From positions 1-49,851 of IMG/VR virus record IMGVR_UViG_3300009175_000001: a stretch of DNA of 49,851 bases. One strand, given 5' to 3'. This document shows positions 39,141 to 45,562 of the stretch, piece by piece; positions within the stretch are counted from its first letter, which is position 1, and the number at the start of each line of letters is the position of its first letter. The translations under genes and the position numbers were made by a program. The notes beneath the pieces were generated by a model. It did no database searches. It had not been told where the DNA came from and worked only from the letters and a program-made list of their open reading frames with translations. The stretch comes from a virus.

Positions 39141-39678
39141 CCCAGATTTTCCAGGATCTCGCCGCCCACACGAGTCCCCTCCCATCTGGCTGGCTGGCAG
39201 ACGGATGTACGAGAGGTACACCCATCACCCCTGGAGTGAGTCATACCGGTCATCCAAAGCACCGGGGTTTATGCACCCGCCTTGTTCGATTCGTGCCTGG
39301 GATACCCTCCCCGGGGGGGTAGGATGTGCCTACCGTTAGGCGTGCCACGTAGCTACGTACAGCCTGCAAATACCGCCCATATGCAGGGAAGAAGGGCATC
39401 TAGTACAGTACCCTAGGGGGTATCAGTCCATAGGGTCGGCGAACACAAGCACGTAGGCACGCAACGCAGTGTATGCAGTAGTGCATAAAGGCGGGCAGTG
39501 CATAGGACGCGCCCCGTAGAATGGCCCTTTTTGCAGGGGAAAGGCAGTATACAGAAAGGAGGACACAAGAACGGTACCCCCAAGGGTATCGGCGAATACC
39601 CCCTCTGGCAGCGAAGCTGCTGTGTGGGGAACCGTGCCACAGAAACACGACTTGGCGCCGTAGGCGCCGGAGGACACC
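39141..39678. other. Noncoding region with TTATGCA repeats and hairpins
   Basis: I see no credible gene in this 538-base stretch. Besides copies of TTATGCA or its complement (39269, 39482, and partial copies near 39380, 39472 and 39499), it has palindromes such as CGTAGCTACG near 39353, a C/G-run hairpin near 39302-39325 (TACCCTCCCC/GGGGGGGTA), and paired CCCTAGGGGG and ACCCCCAAGGGT elements. It ends with GGCGCC-GTA-GGCGCC (39654-39668) right before the ribosome site of the gene at 39,679. An origin of replication or control region is the most likely use. Confidence 0.55.
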
Positions 39679-40041
39679 ATGAACGCAATCGCCAACATCG
39701 ACAGCGAAGCTGTCGCCATCATCGTTGCTGAAGTCATCGCCAAGCTGAACGCCACCACGGCGCCGAAGGCGCCCAAGACGACCGCCAAGGCTGAGCCCAA
39801 GACGGCGCCGAAGGCGCCCAAGGTCCGCAGGGTCCGGGGACGCAGCAACCTCGCCTTCGGCGAGAAGAAGGTCTCCAGCCTCAAGGTCGGCGCCAAGTTC
39901 CGGATCCGCCCGGAGGGCGCCGACTACACCGCCAAGTCGGTGAAGACGGACAAGGCTCACGGCTTCGCCGTGGTCACCACCGACCATCCCAAGGCGCCGA
40001 GCATCAAGCTTCGCTTGGCACAGACCATCTACGTGGCCTGA
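39679..40041 (+). CDS. Lys/Ala/Pro-rich protein with C-terminal beta domain (paralog 1)
   Basis: The 120-residue product has three parts: an amphipathic helix (residues 8-24, SEAVAIIVAEVIAKLNA), a basic linker with repeated APK(A/T) units (27-52), and a beta domain (62-120, VSSLKVGAKFRIRPEGADYT through VVTTDHPKAPSIKL). The next gene encodes the same order of parts with clear similarity (IASIVAEVVAKL; TTVVGTDHPKVDKF), so the two arose by duplication. Basic linkers of this kind are typical of histone- or H1-like proteins. DNA binding is inferred. The start has GGAGGACACC upstream, overlapping a GGCGCC hairpin. Confidence 0.75.
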   Translation: MNAIANIDSEAVAIIVAEVIAKLNATTAPKAPKTTAKAEPKTAPKAPKVRRVRGRSNLAFGEKKVSSLKVGAKFRIRPEGADYTAKSVKTDKAHGFAVVTTDHPKAPSIKLRLAQTIYVA

Positions 40042-40062
40042 GCCTTCGGCTCCAGCACCACT

Positions 40063-40099
40063 GGCCCTGCCCGGCTATCGCCGGGTGGGGCCTTTTTTT
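40063..40099 (+). terminator. Intrinsic terminator between the paralogs
   Basis: GGCCC-TG-CCCGGC (40063-40075) pairs with GCCGGG-TG-GGGCC (40080-40092), and seven T residues follow (40093-40099). It lies 22 bases after the stop of the gene at 39,679. A small GAGCC-TTC-GGCTC hairpin at the stop codon precedes it. Confidence 0.88.
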
Positions 40100-40157
40100 G
40101 TGCCTCCAGCCGGAGGAACCCGAGCAAGGCGCCGAAGGCGCCGGAATGGAGTGGACC

Positions 40158-40679
40158 ATGGCCAAGACGACGACAGTGCAGCAGGCGCTCATCGCCACCC
40201 TGGAAGCCGAAGGCTTCTGCGTGACGAAGCCCGCCGCGGCGCCGCAGCCGAAGGCTGCCGCCAAGAAGACGCAGACCAAGACCTCGGCGAAGCCGAGCAC
40301 CCGCAAGACCGCTCCGAAGGAGGACACCGTGTCGCAGACCGAGCTCATCGCCAGCATCGTCGCCGAAGTCGTCGCCAAGCTCCACACCGAGATCCAGCCG
40401 AAGGCTGCCACCAAGACCGTCGCCGCGCCGAAGGCGCCCAAGGGCCGCAAGGCGCCGCAGCCGAAGGCTGGCCGTCGCCACATCAAGGATGGCCGTCTCT
40501 TCGAGACGCCGGTCGCCAAGCTCGCCAAGGGCGACGTGTTCCAGCTCAGCGCCAAGGGCGCCCAGTACACGGTGACCGCGAAGCGGTCCGCCAAGGGCAC
40601 GACCGTGGTCGGCACGGACCACCCCAAGGTCGACAAGTTCACCTTCGGTGAGGGTCGCACGGTCCTCGTCGTCAGCTGA
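40158..40679 (+). CDS. Lys/Ala/Pro-rich protein with C-terminal beta domain (paralog 2)
   Basis: ATG 40158 is chosen because GGAGTGG lies upstream and the frame before it is Glu/Pro shadow sequence. The 173-residue protein has an extra N-terminal segment (TTTVQQALIATLEAEGFCVT), a histone-tail-like linker (AAKKTQTKTSAKPSTRKTAP), the helix SQTELIASIVAEVVAKLHTE, a second APKAPKGRKAPQPK linker and the beta domain (AKGDVFQLSAKGAQYTVTAK to the end). It is a longer duplicate of the preceding gene. It may bind phage DNA or a regulatory site in the noncoding region before the pair. Confidence 0.75.
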   Translation: MAKTTTVQQALIATLEAEGFCVTKPAAAPQPKAAAKKTQTKTSAKPSTRKTAPKEDTVSQTELIASIVAEVVAKLHTEIQPKAATKTVAAPKAPKGRKAPQPKAGRRHIKDGRLFETPVAKLAKGDVFQLSAKGAQYTVTAKRSAKGTTVVGTDHPKVDKFTFGEGRTVLVVS

Positions 40680-40746
40680 GCGTAGCTCAGCACTGACCCA
40701 GGCCGAAACCCCCTACAGCCCACTCAAGCCCTACGGGCTGTGGGGG

Positions 40747-40800
40747 TCGCGCAGTGAGGCTGCGCCTGACGATGGCCGTCAGCAAATGCTCCGAAGGAGG
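40747..40800 (+). promoter_or_regulatory. Structured 5' leader element, copy 1
   Basis: After a first hairpin (ACAGCCC/GGGCTGT) come GCGCAG-TGAGG-CTGCGC, then CTGACG-ATGGC-CGTCAG, then CTCC-GAA-GGAG, in which GGAG is part of the ribosome site for the gene at 40,808. The same three stems recur at 41,294-41,354 with different loops. The last hairpin hides the ribosome site, so the element may control translation. Confidence 0.7.
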
Positions 40801-40807
40801 TTGTGTC

Positions 40808-41023
40808 ATGGGAGGCCCCAGCCACGAGATTGCCGACAGGATGCTGGAGAAGGCGTGCTCCCTCGAAGAGGACGCCGAGGACTTCGAGAACATCTACAAG
40901 CAGCGCGGCGACGCCGCCTGCTGGTGCAGGGTGTGGGCCTGCGCCCTTCGGGCGAGGGCCGCAAAGTGCTTCAAGGCCGCCGAAGGCATCGAGAGGCTCG
41001 CCGTCAGGAACGCCAAGCTCTGA
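40808..41023 (+). CDS. Hypothetical helical Cys-containing protein, 71 residues
   Basis: ATG 40808 has GAAGGAGG 7 bases upstream, at the end of a structured leader. The product is an all-helical protein (GGPSHEIADRMLEKACSLEE; AAKCFKAAEGIERLAVRN) with Cys at ACWCRVWACALR near the middle. It looks like a helical hairpin with a Cys/Trp-rich turn. No family or function is recognised. After the stop is ATCC-GAA-GGAT, another small triloop hairpin. Confidence 0.7.
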   Translation: MGGPSHEIADRMLEKACSLEEDAEDFENIYKQRGDAACWCRVWACALRARAAKCFKAAEGIERLAVRNAKL

Positions 41024-41063
41024 TCCGAAGGATCCACCAACCCATCCACAGTAGGAGGACACC

Positions 41064-41270
41064 ATGTTCATGGACGGCAGCAGAGGCTCACTGGAGCAGG
41101 CCTACGGCCAGCTCAACAGCCGCAACAGCTTCATCGTCGTAGACGGCAGCTACCACCGCATCACCGACATCGTCGGCGAGCACTTCAACTTCTGCGTGAC
41201 CACGGTGGATGAGTTCGGACGGTACCACAACTACGTGATGCCGGGCCACACGCAGGTCGAGTTCCACTAG
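41064..41270 (+). CDS. Hypothetical protein, 68 residues
   Basis: ATG 41064 follows GTAGGAGGACACC. The product (MFMDGSRGSLEQAYGQLNSR, NSFIVVDGSYHRITDIVGEH, FNFCVTTVDEFGRYHNYVM) is a compact beta-rich protein with no Cys cluster or membrane helix. A 7-bp UUCG-capped hairpin (AGCCCCC/GGGGGCT) follows the stop and runs into the second structured leader. Function unknown. Confidence 0.7.
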   Translation: MFMDGSRGSLEQAYGQLNSRNSFIVVDGSYHRITDIVGEHFNFCVTTVDEFGRYHNYVMPGHTQVEFH

Positions 41271-41293
41271 CCCGAAAGCCCCCTTCGGGGGGC

Positions 41294-41354
41294 TCGCGCA
41301 GTACAGGCTGCGCCTGACGATGGGCAACACCGTCAGCCAATGCTCCAAAGGAGG
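41294..41354 (+). promoter_or_regulatory. Structured 5' leader element, copy 2
   Basis: This matches copy 1 at 40,747: GCGCAG-TACAGG-CTGCGC, CTGACG-ATGGGCAACAC-CGTCAG and CTCC-AAA-GGAG before the start at 41,359. Stem sequences are the same while loop lengths and bases differ (5 against 11 in the second hairpin), which points to selection on RNA structure. A strong AGCCCCC-UUCG-GGGGGCT hairpin precedes it. Confidence 0.7.
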
Positions 41355-41358
41355 ACCC

Positions 41359-41481
41359 ATGAAGACGCCCACCAGCAACACGTTCGACTGCACGTTCCTC
41401 GACACCTACTACGACGCAGACCTCGAAGAGAGCCTTCGGCTCCGCCCCGCCCAGCTCGCCAAGTACAACGAGGAGGACTAA
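41359..41481 (+). CDS. Small acidic protein, 40 residues
   Basis: ATG 41359 has AAAGGAGG at good spacing after the second structured leader. The product, MKTPTSNTFDCTFLDTYYDA followed by DLEESLRLRPAQLAKYNEED, has a single Cys and an acidic amphipathic helix. Codons are G/C-ending. The next gene follows after 2 bases with its ribosome site inside this one. Function unknown. Confidence 0.6.
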   Translation: MKTPTSNTFDCTFLDTYYDADLEESLRLRPAQLAKYNEED

Positions 41482-41483
41482 CC

Positions 41484-41801
41484 ATGGAACGCCAGAACGC
41501 AGCTTTCAGGCTCATCGGGCAGACGGACGACGGCGGCGTCATCAGCATCGCCGTCCCCTTCGACTACGTCGCACACCGTCCGACGTGGCACAAGACGCTC
41601 AACGCAGTCGCCGGTGCCTTCGGCAACACGATCGTGACGCGCCAGGCTAAGGAAATCGCCTACGTCAAGCTGCCCGCCGGGCAGACCAAGGTCTGGAGGG
41701 TCGGGACCACCGAGCCGCTCGTCTTCGACGACCCCACCGAGGCGCTGTTCGCCAAGGACGAAGCGGTCGCCGCCCTCGCCAACCACTTCAACAACCGTTG
41801 A
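41484..41801 (+). CDS. Hypothetical protein, 105 residues
   Basis: ATG 41484 has GAGGAGG upstream inside the previous gene. The product is alpha/beta: GVISIAVPFDYVAHRPTWHK, TLNAVAGAFGNTIVTRQAKE, AYVKLPAGQTKVWRVG and a helical end (KDEAVAALANHFNNR). No motif or family is recognised. It is conserved in style with the neighbouring small genes and may be co-regulated with them by the leader at 41,294. Confidence 0.7.
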   Translation: MERQNAAFRLIGQTDDGGVISIAVPFDYVAHRPTWHKTLNAVAGAFGNTIVTRQAKEIAYVKLPAGQTKVWRVGTTEPLVFDDPTEALFAKDEAVAALANHFNNR

Positions 41802-41887
41802 GCATCATCTGCACAAGCTTCGGGATGCTCCTCTGGGTCATCGACACTGCCGCCGGAAGGGAGGTGTGCTTCTGGTGGAACCTGTAG
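41798..41887 (+). CDS. Possible 29-residue hydrophobic peptide
   Basis: A TTG overlapping the previous stop as TTGA opens MSIICTSFGMLLWVIDTAAG followed by REVCFWWNL. Codons are mostly G/C-ending. There is no separate ribosome site, so translation would depend on coupling. It has a hydrophobic first half and two Trp near the end. Treat as tentative. Confidence 0.35.
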   Translation: MSIICTSFGMLLWVIDTAAGREVCFWWNL

Positions 41888-41930
41888 GACGCAGACTGCC
41901 CAGCATCAACACGGACAAAGGAGCAACGGA

Positions 41931-41987
41931 ATGAAGAACGCCGTCAACATCTTCCAGCAGAAGGGGGAGGTGATGCTTGACGCCTAG
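41931..41987 (+). CDS. 18-residue peptide, possible leader of the amidoligase gene
   Basis: ATG 41931 has AAAGGAGC upstream and encodes MKNAVNIFQQKGEVMLDA. Its stop at 41985-41987 lies 40 bases before the amidoligase ATG and overlaps an alternative TTG start at 41977 in another frame. It may be a short coupling or leader peptide that sets translation of the amidoligase. Confidence 0.4.
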   Translation: MKNAVNIFQQKGEVMLDA

Positions 41988-42027
41988 CAGACTGCTCGAG
42001 CTTTCCACACTCCACAGAGAGGACACC

Positions 42028-43551
42028 ATGCGCATCTTCGACGACCTGCCGACCACCTCGCAGCTCGAAGAGCTGGGCTTCGACTTCAACACGAAGTTCG
42101 GCATCGAGTTCGAGTTCTACTCCGACGAGACACGCTACGAAGTGGCGAGGCTCATCAGCAGCAACGCTCAGGTTGACTGCTGCGACGAGAGCTACAACCA
42201 CCAGACTCGTGAGCACTGGAAGATCGTCACGGACGGTTCGCTGTCGGAGGGTGATGGCGAGTACGACAGCGACGAGTACAACTGCGACGACTGCGACCAA
42301 GACGAGTCCTGCAATGAAGACTGCTCCAGCAACAACGACTGTCCCCGCTACGACTGCTCCAACTGCCGACGGAGTGAGGAATCCCGAAACGACGATGACG
42401 AGGGGTGCTTCGAGGAGCGGGACAACGACGAAGTCTGCGAGCAGTACGGCTACCCACTCTACGAGTGCGAGGACTGCAACGTCAGCCCACACTGTGACCA
42501 GAACTGCTCCGAGCACTGTTCTCGAGGTGGCTCTCGAGGTGGCTGCGGCAACTACGGCATGGAGCTTGTCAGCCCGCCGCTCCGCGGCTACCATGGGGTG
42601 CAGCAGGTCTGGAAGGTGCTCGACGCCCTCAACGACATCGGGGTGAGCGTGGGCCGCGACTGCGGCCTGCACATCCACCACGACGCCTCGGATATACGGC
42701 TGCCCAACTTCAAGAGGCTGGCCCAGCTGTACCTCAAGTACGAGCCCACCATCGACCTGCTGATGCCGCCGAGCCGACGCATCAACGAGAACTGCCACTG
42801 TAAGTCCCTGCGCTACCATCAGGGCGGACAGTCCAACTTCTCCATGCAGGAGACATGGGAACGCATCGAAGCGGCATCCTGCCTCGATGCCGTGTGGTGC
42901 GACAGGTACATCAAGCTCAACTTCACGTCCTACGCCCAGCATGGGACGATCGAGTTCCGCCACCACAGCGGGACGACGGACTTCGGCAAGACCCTGCACT
43001 GGCTCATCTTCACGCAGCGCATGGTCCAAGCCGCGATGCGGACCGACCAAGTCATCGAGATGAAGGAGACGAGCACCGAAGAGCCCATCGCCCTGGCCGA
43101 CATGGCACGAGTGCTGAGGCTCGACCCACCGCTGCGTGAATACTGGGACCTGCGTGCCAGGTGGTTCGCCGAGGCTGACGAGCGGCGCAGGATTGCCGAG
43201 GCGGAGCAGGCGGTGTTAGCCGCAGAGTACACGAGGCTCCGCGAAGCGAGGGAGCGGGCCGCACGCAGGGAGCGGGACATCTGCTACGACATCGACAACG
43301 CCATGCCCAGCCCGTTCCGGGTGTCACGCACTTCGATACTGCCGTCGTCGGTCGCACTGGCCTACGCAGTAGAGCAGCTGGAGCGTCGTCGCGCCGACTG
43401 GACAAGGGCGCAGGACCTGATAAGGGCGCAGCGCTGGCAGCAGTATGCCCGCGACTTCGTCTACGGAGCGACGCCGAGAGGAACCTCCTTCGACACCTCC
43501 CGGCTCGACGAGACGCAGCCCATAAGGCTGCATGATCTGAGGGTCGCATGA
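42028..43551 (+). CDS. Phage amidoligase (carboxylate-amine ligase, glutamine-synthetase-like) with Cys/Asp-rich insertion
   Basis: The 507-residue protein has the amidoligase motifs in order: FGIEFEF (residues 24-30), WKIVTDGS (64-71), MELVSPPLRG (178-187), CGLHIHHD (212-219), RYIKLNF (293-299) and GTIEFRHHSGT (306-316). These match the ATP- and metal-binding core of the family, which joins an amino group to a carboxylate. Between DGS and ELVSPPL is an insertion (about 83-175) with 15 Cys and many Asp, Glu and Asn. A coiled coil (about 375-440) and a basic C terminus follow. ATG 42028 has AGAGAGGACACC upstream; TTG 41977 with GGAGG is a real alternative. It is coupled to the next two genes. 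Confidence 0.85.
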   Translation: MRIFDDLPTTSQLEELGFDFNTKFGIEFEFYSDETRYEVARLISSNAQVDCCDESYNHQTREHWKIVTDGSLSEGDGEYDSDEYNCDDCDQDESCNEDCSSNNDCPRYDCSNCRRSEESRNDDDEGCFEERDNDEVCEQYGYPLYECEDCNVSPHCDQNCSEHCSRGGSRGGCGNYGMELVSPPLRGYHGVQQVWKVLDALNDIGVSVGRDCGLHIHHDASDIRLPNFKRLAQLYLKYEPTIDLLMPPSRRINENCHCKSLRYHQGGQSNFSMQETWERIEAASCLDAVWCDRYIKLNFTSYAQHGTIEFRHHSGTTDFGKTLHWLIFTQRMVQAAMRTDQVIEMKETSTEEPIALADMARVLRLDPPLREYWDLRARWFAEADERRRIAEAEQAVLAAEYTRLREARERAARRERDICYDIDNAMPSPFRVSRTSILPSSVALAYAVEQLERRRADWTRAQDLIRAQRWQQYARDFVYGATPRGTSFDTSRLDETQPIRLHDLRVA

Positions 43552-43802
43552 TCGAACTCACCACCAACACGGGCGAGAAGTTCCTCGCCGAAACCTGCGA
43601 GCAGCTGGTGGGGCTGATGTGGAAGGCTGCGTTCATCGAGGAGGCGGGGCCGGGTGAGTACATGAAGGCCGTCGCCAAACGCGTGAAGACGCAGACCAAC
43701 CGCACCATCCGCACCGACTCCGCAGATGCCTTCATCATCGGCCTGAACTCGGCCAGAATCGCCACCTACAACACCATCCCGAGCCAAGGAGGACACGCAT
43801 GA
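43548..43802 (+). CDS. 84-residue protein between amidoligase and cyclotransferase genes
   Basis: ATG 43548 overlaps the amidoligase stop as ATGA, and its own stop overlaps the next start the same way, so all three proteins are made together. The product starts MIELTTNTGEKFLAETCEQL and continues VGLMWKAAFIEEAGPGEYMK, AVAKRVKTQTNRTIRTDSAD and AFIIGLNSARIA. The pattern EYMxxVAxRV...IRTDxxxxFIxxL feels familiar from small proteins beside phage amidoligases, but I cannot verify this. It is a candidate partner or substrate carrier for the ligase. Confidence 0.75.
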   Translation: MIELTTNTGEKFLAETCEQLVGLMWKAAFIEEAGPGEYMKAVAKRVKTQTNRTIRTDSADAFIIGLNSARIATYNTIPSQGGHA

Positions 43803-44788
43803 GCAAGCGCAGCCGTTCCAAGAGCATCAGCCACCTCGAAGACAAGTGGTGGAAGAAGCAGGACCGCAAGGACAAGGTGCTGGCACGCAAGCTCAAGGAC
43901 CACCCCAAGTACTACGTGGCCTACGGCAGCAACCACAACGTCCTGCAGATGCAGCAGCGCTGCAAGACGGCGATGCCGGTCTGCACGGCTGACCTGCACG
44001 GCTACAAGCTCATCTTCAGCGGCGTGCTCACGATCGAAGCGTGCGAGGACAGCCACGTCCCCTGCTCGGTGTGGAAGGTTGGGGCCGAGGACATCATCGC
44101 CCTCGACCGCTACGAGGGCTACCCCACGATGTACGAGAAGTTCGACATCGACCTCACCCTGCCGGGTGGGAAGCTGGTCAAGGCCTTCACCTACTACCTC
44201 AACGAGCCCTACGAGCAGCAGCTTCCCTTCGGCGGCTACTACACCACGGTGGCCGAAGGCTACCAGGAGTGGGGGCTGGACTTCGACGTGCTCCTCACCA
44301 GCATGGCGATGGCTGAGGACGCGGAGTTCGAGTACGCCAGCAAGCCGGTGGTCTGCGTGGGCTGCGGCGAAGTGCTGCCCGCAGGGCAGATGACCTACAA
44401 GCGGCTCAAGGGCTGGCTCTGCCCAGAGTGCGACCGCATCTTCAACTACCCGTGGGTGGGCCGCGACTACTGGGGCACGAGTGCGAGCAACTGGAACGAC
44501 CCGCAGGCTCCGAGCTACTCGGACCGCGGCTACCCCTTCGGGCACAACGACACCAAGCCGTCCGAGAGCCGCAGCGAGTACTACTGGCCGGGATGGGGGT
44601 ACGACGACGGGACCGGCATGTACTTCGATCCAGCGGAGCTGGACTGGAGCGGCTCCGACAAGCGCAGCCTCTACGACGCATGGGATGCGCTGGATGAGGA
44701 CGCCGAGTTCGAGGAGGCCATGCAGCTGGGCGGCGACTACAAGCCCGACAGCGACAGCTACCTCGACGACTACCGCGCCACCGCCTGA
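43799..44788 (+). CDS. Gamma-glutamylcyclotransferase-like protein fused to a zinc ribbon and acidic tail
   Basis: The 329-residue protein has a basic N terminus (1-35), then a GGCT/AIG2-like domain. YYVAYGSNHNVLQMQQRC (38-55) holds the YGSN substrate loop, and VWKVGAEDIIALDRYEGYPT (91-110) contains the family LDxYEG with a likely catalytic Glu. Such enzymes cleave gamma-glutamyl amides to 5-oxoproline. A zinc ribbon follows (CVGCGE, Cys 186 and 189; LCPECD, Cys 208 and 211), then an aromatic/acidic low-complexity tail to residue 329. It is translated with the amidoligase, so it may reverse or trim amide bonds made by that enzyme. Confidence 0.75.
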   Translation: MSKRSRSKSISHLEDKWWKKQDRKDKVLARKLKDHPKYYVAYGSNHNVLQMQQRCKTAMPVCTADLHGYKLIFSGVLTIEACEDSHVPCSVWKVGAEDIIALDRYEGYPTMYEKFDIDLTLPGGKLVKAFTYYLNEPYEQQLPFGGYYTTVAEGYQEWGLDFDVLLTSMAMAEDAEFEYASKPVVCVGCGEVLPAGQMTYKRLKGWLCPECDRIFNYPWVGRDYWGTSASNWNDPQAPSYSDRGYPFGHNDTKPSESRSEYYWPGWGYDDGTGMYFDPAELDWSGSDKRSLYDAWDALDEDAEFEEAMQLGGDYKPDSDSYLDDYRATA

Positions 44789-44910
44789 TGGCCTACGTCT
44801 GCAAGAGTGTCGACGAGGACAACTGCTCGAACTGCCGCGGTCACAACCGCTGCGAGGACGAGATGAACGCGGGATACGGAACCTACGAAGCTGAGGAGGA
44901 CGACAGATGA
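44788..44910 (+). CDS. 40-residue Cys/acid-rich protein after the cyclotransferase
   Basis: ATG 44788 shares a base with the previous stop (TGATG). The product, MAYVCKSVDEDNCSNCRGHN followed by RCEDEMNAGYGTYEAEEDDR, has Cys at 5, 13, 16 and 22 and many Asp and Glu. CSNC followed by an acid-rich stretch also occurs in the amidoligase insertion. It is a zinc-knuckle-like miniprotein; a role as partner or substrate of the ligase is speculative. The stop overlaps the next gene as ATGA. Confidence 0.55.
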   Translation: MAYVCKSVDEDNCSNCRGHNRCEDEMNAGYGTYEAEEDDR

Positions 44911-45242
44911 CTGACGGACCGAAGGACTACATCAGGGTCGAGCCGCACTGGCCGGGGATGCTCAAGTTCATCTACGCCATGGCGCGGGAGCACTGGCCCT
45001 CCATGGACATCTACATGGTGGGCATCATGGGCGGCGGACAGACGATGATGTGGGCCGAAGTAGAACAGGATGGCGAAGCCCGGGTGTTCAGCTACGAGAA
45101 TGGGAGGTGGGAGGACCTGCGGGCCACCGAAGACGACGTGCTGAACCTGCATGAGAGCAGCTACGCCATCGCGGAGTACATGCCCGCGAAGTGGAAGGTC
45201 ACGGTCGCCAACGACAAGCCCATCTACGTGACCTTCCGATGA
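44907..45242 (+). CDS. Hypothetical protein, 111 residues
   Basis: Coupled to the previous gene by ATGA. The product begins MTDGPKDYIRVEPHWPGMLK and includes YMVGIMGGGQTMMWAEVEQD, then ARVFSYENGRWEDL and an end IAEYMPAKWKVTVANDKPIY. It looks like a small alpha/beta protein with conserved-looking Trp residues. No family is recognised. It continues the coupled operon that starts with the amidoligase. Confidence 0.7.
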   Translation: MTDGPKDYIRVEPHWPGMLKFIYAMAREHWPSMDIYMVGIMGGGQTMMWAEVEQDGEARVFSYENGRWEDLRATEDDVLNLHESSYAIAEYMPAKWKVTVANDKPIYVTFR

Positions 45243-45502
45243 GCGTCTACGAGAAGCTCGACAAGCTCGACAACGGGGACACCGTCGACTGGGACCTGAC
45301 CAACGGACTGCTGCGCAGCAGCAAGGAGATCCAAAAGGTCGACAGCGACCTCTACCAGATCTTCCACGGCATCGACGGCAGCATCACCTTCTTCAGCCGG
45401 GAGGGCATCTGTGAGGTGCTCGCTGGGCTGAGGGACGTGTGGGACGGCGACAAAGGAGGGTGGAACGAGGAGAGCGGGGACTATGGTCCCGAAGACGCTT
45501 GA
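45239..45502 (+). CDS. Hypothetical acidic protein, 87 residues
   Basis: ATG 45239 overlaps the previous stop as ATGA. The product starts MSVYEKLDKLDNGDTVDWDL, with IQKVDSDLYQIFHGIDGSIT and FFSREGICEVLAGLRDVWDG, and ends in an acidic EESGDYGPEDA tail. It has no Cys cluster or membrane helix. It is the last member of the coupled run that begins at the amidoligase. Function unknown. Confidence 0.7.
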   Translation: MSVYEKLDKLDNGDTVDWDLTNGLLRSSKEIQKVDSDLYQIFHGIDGSITFFSREGICEVLAGLRDVWDGDKGGWNEESGDYGPEDA

Positions 45503-45562
45503 CCCCTACTACGCAGACAGCAGGCTCGAGAAAACTTGGCTAGGATTTTTGGAGGCACTTGC

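Noticed and set aside
45503-45562. Promoter for the lipoprotein gene (TAGGAT)
   Set aside because: No -35 box at suitable distance; noted only in the gene entry.
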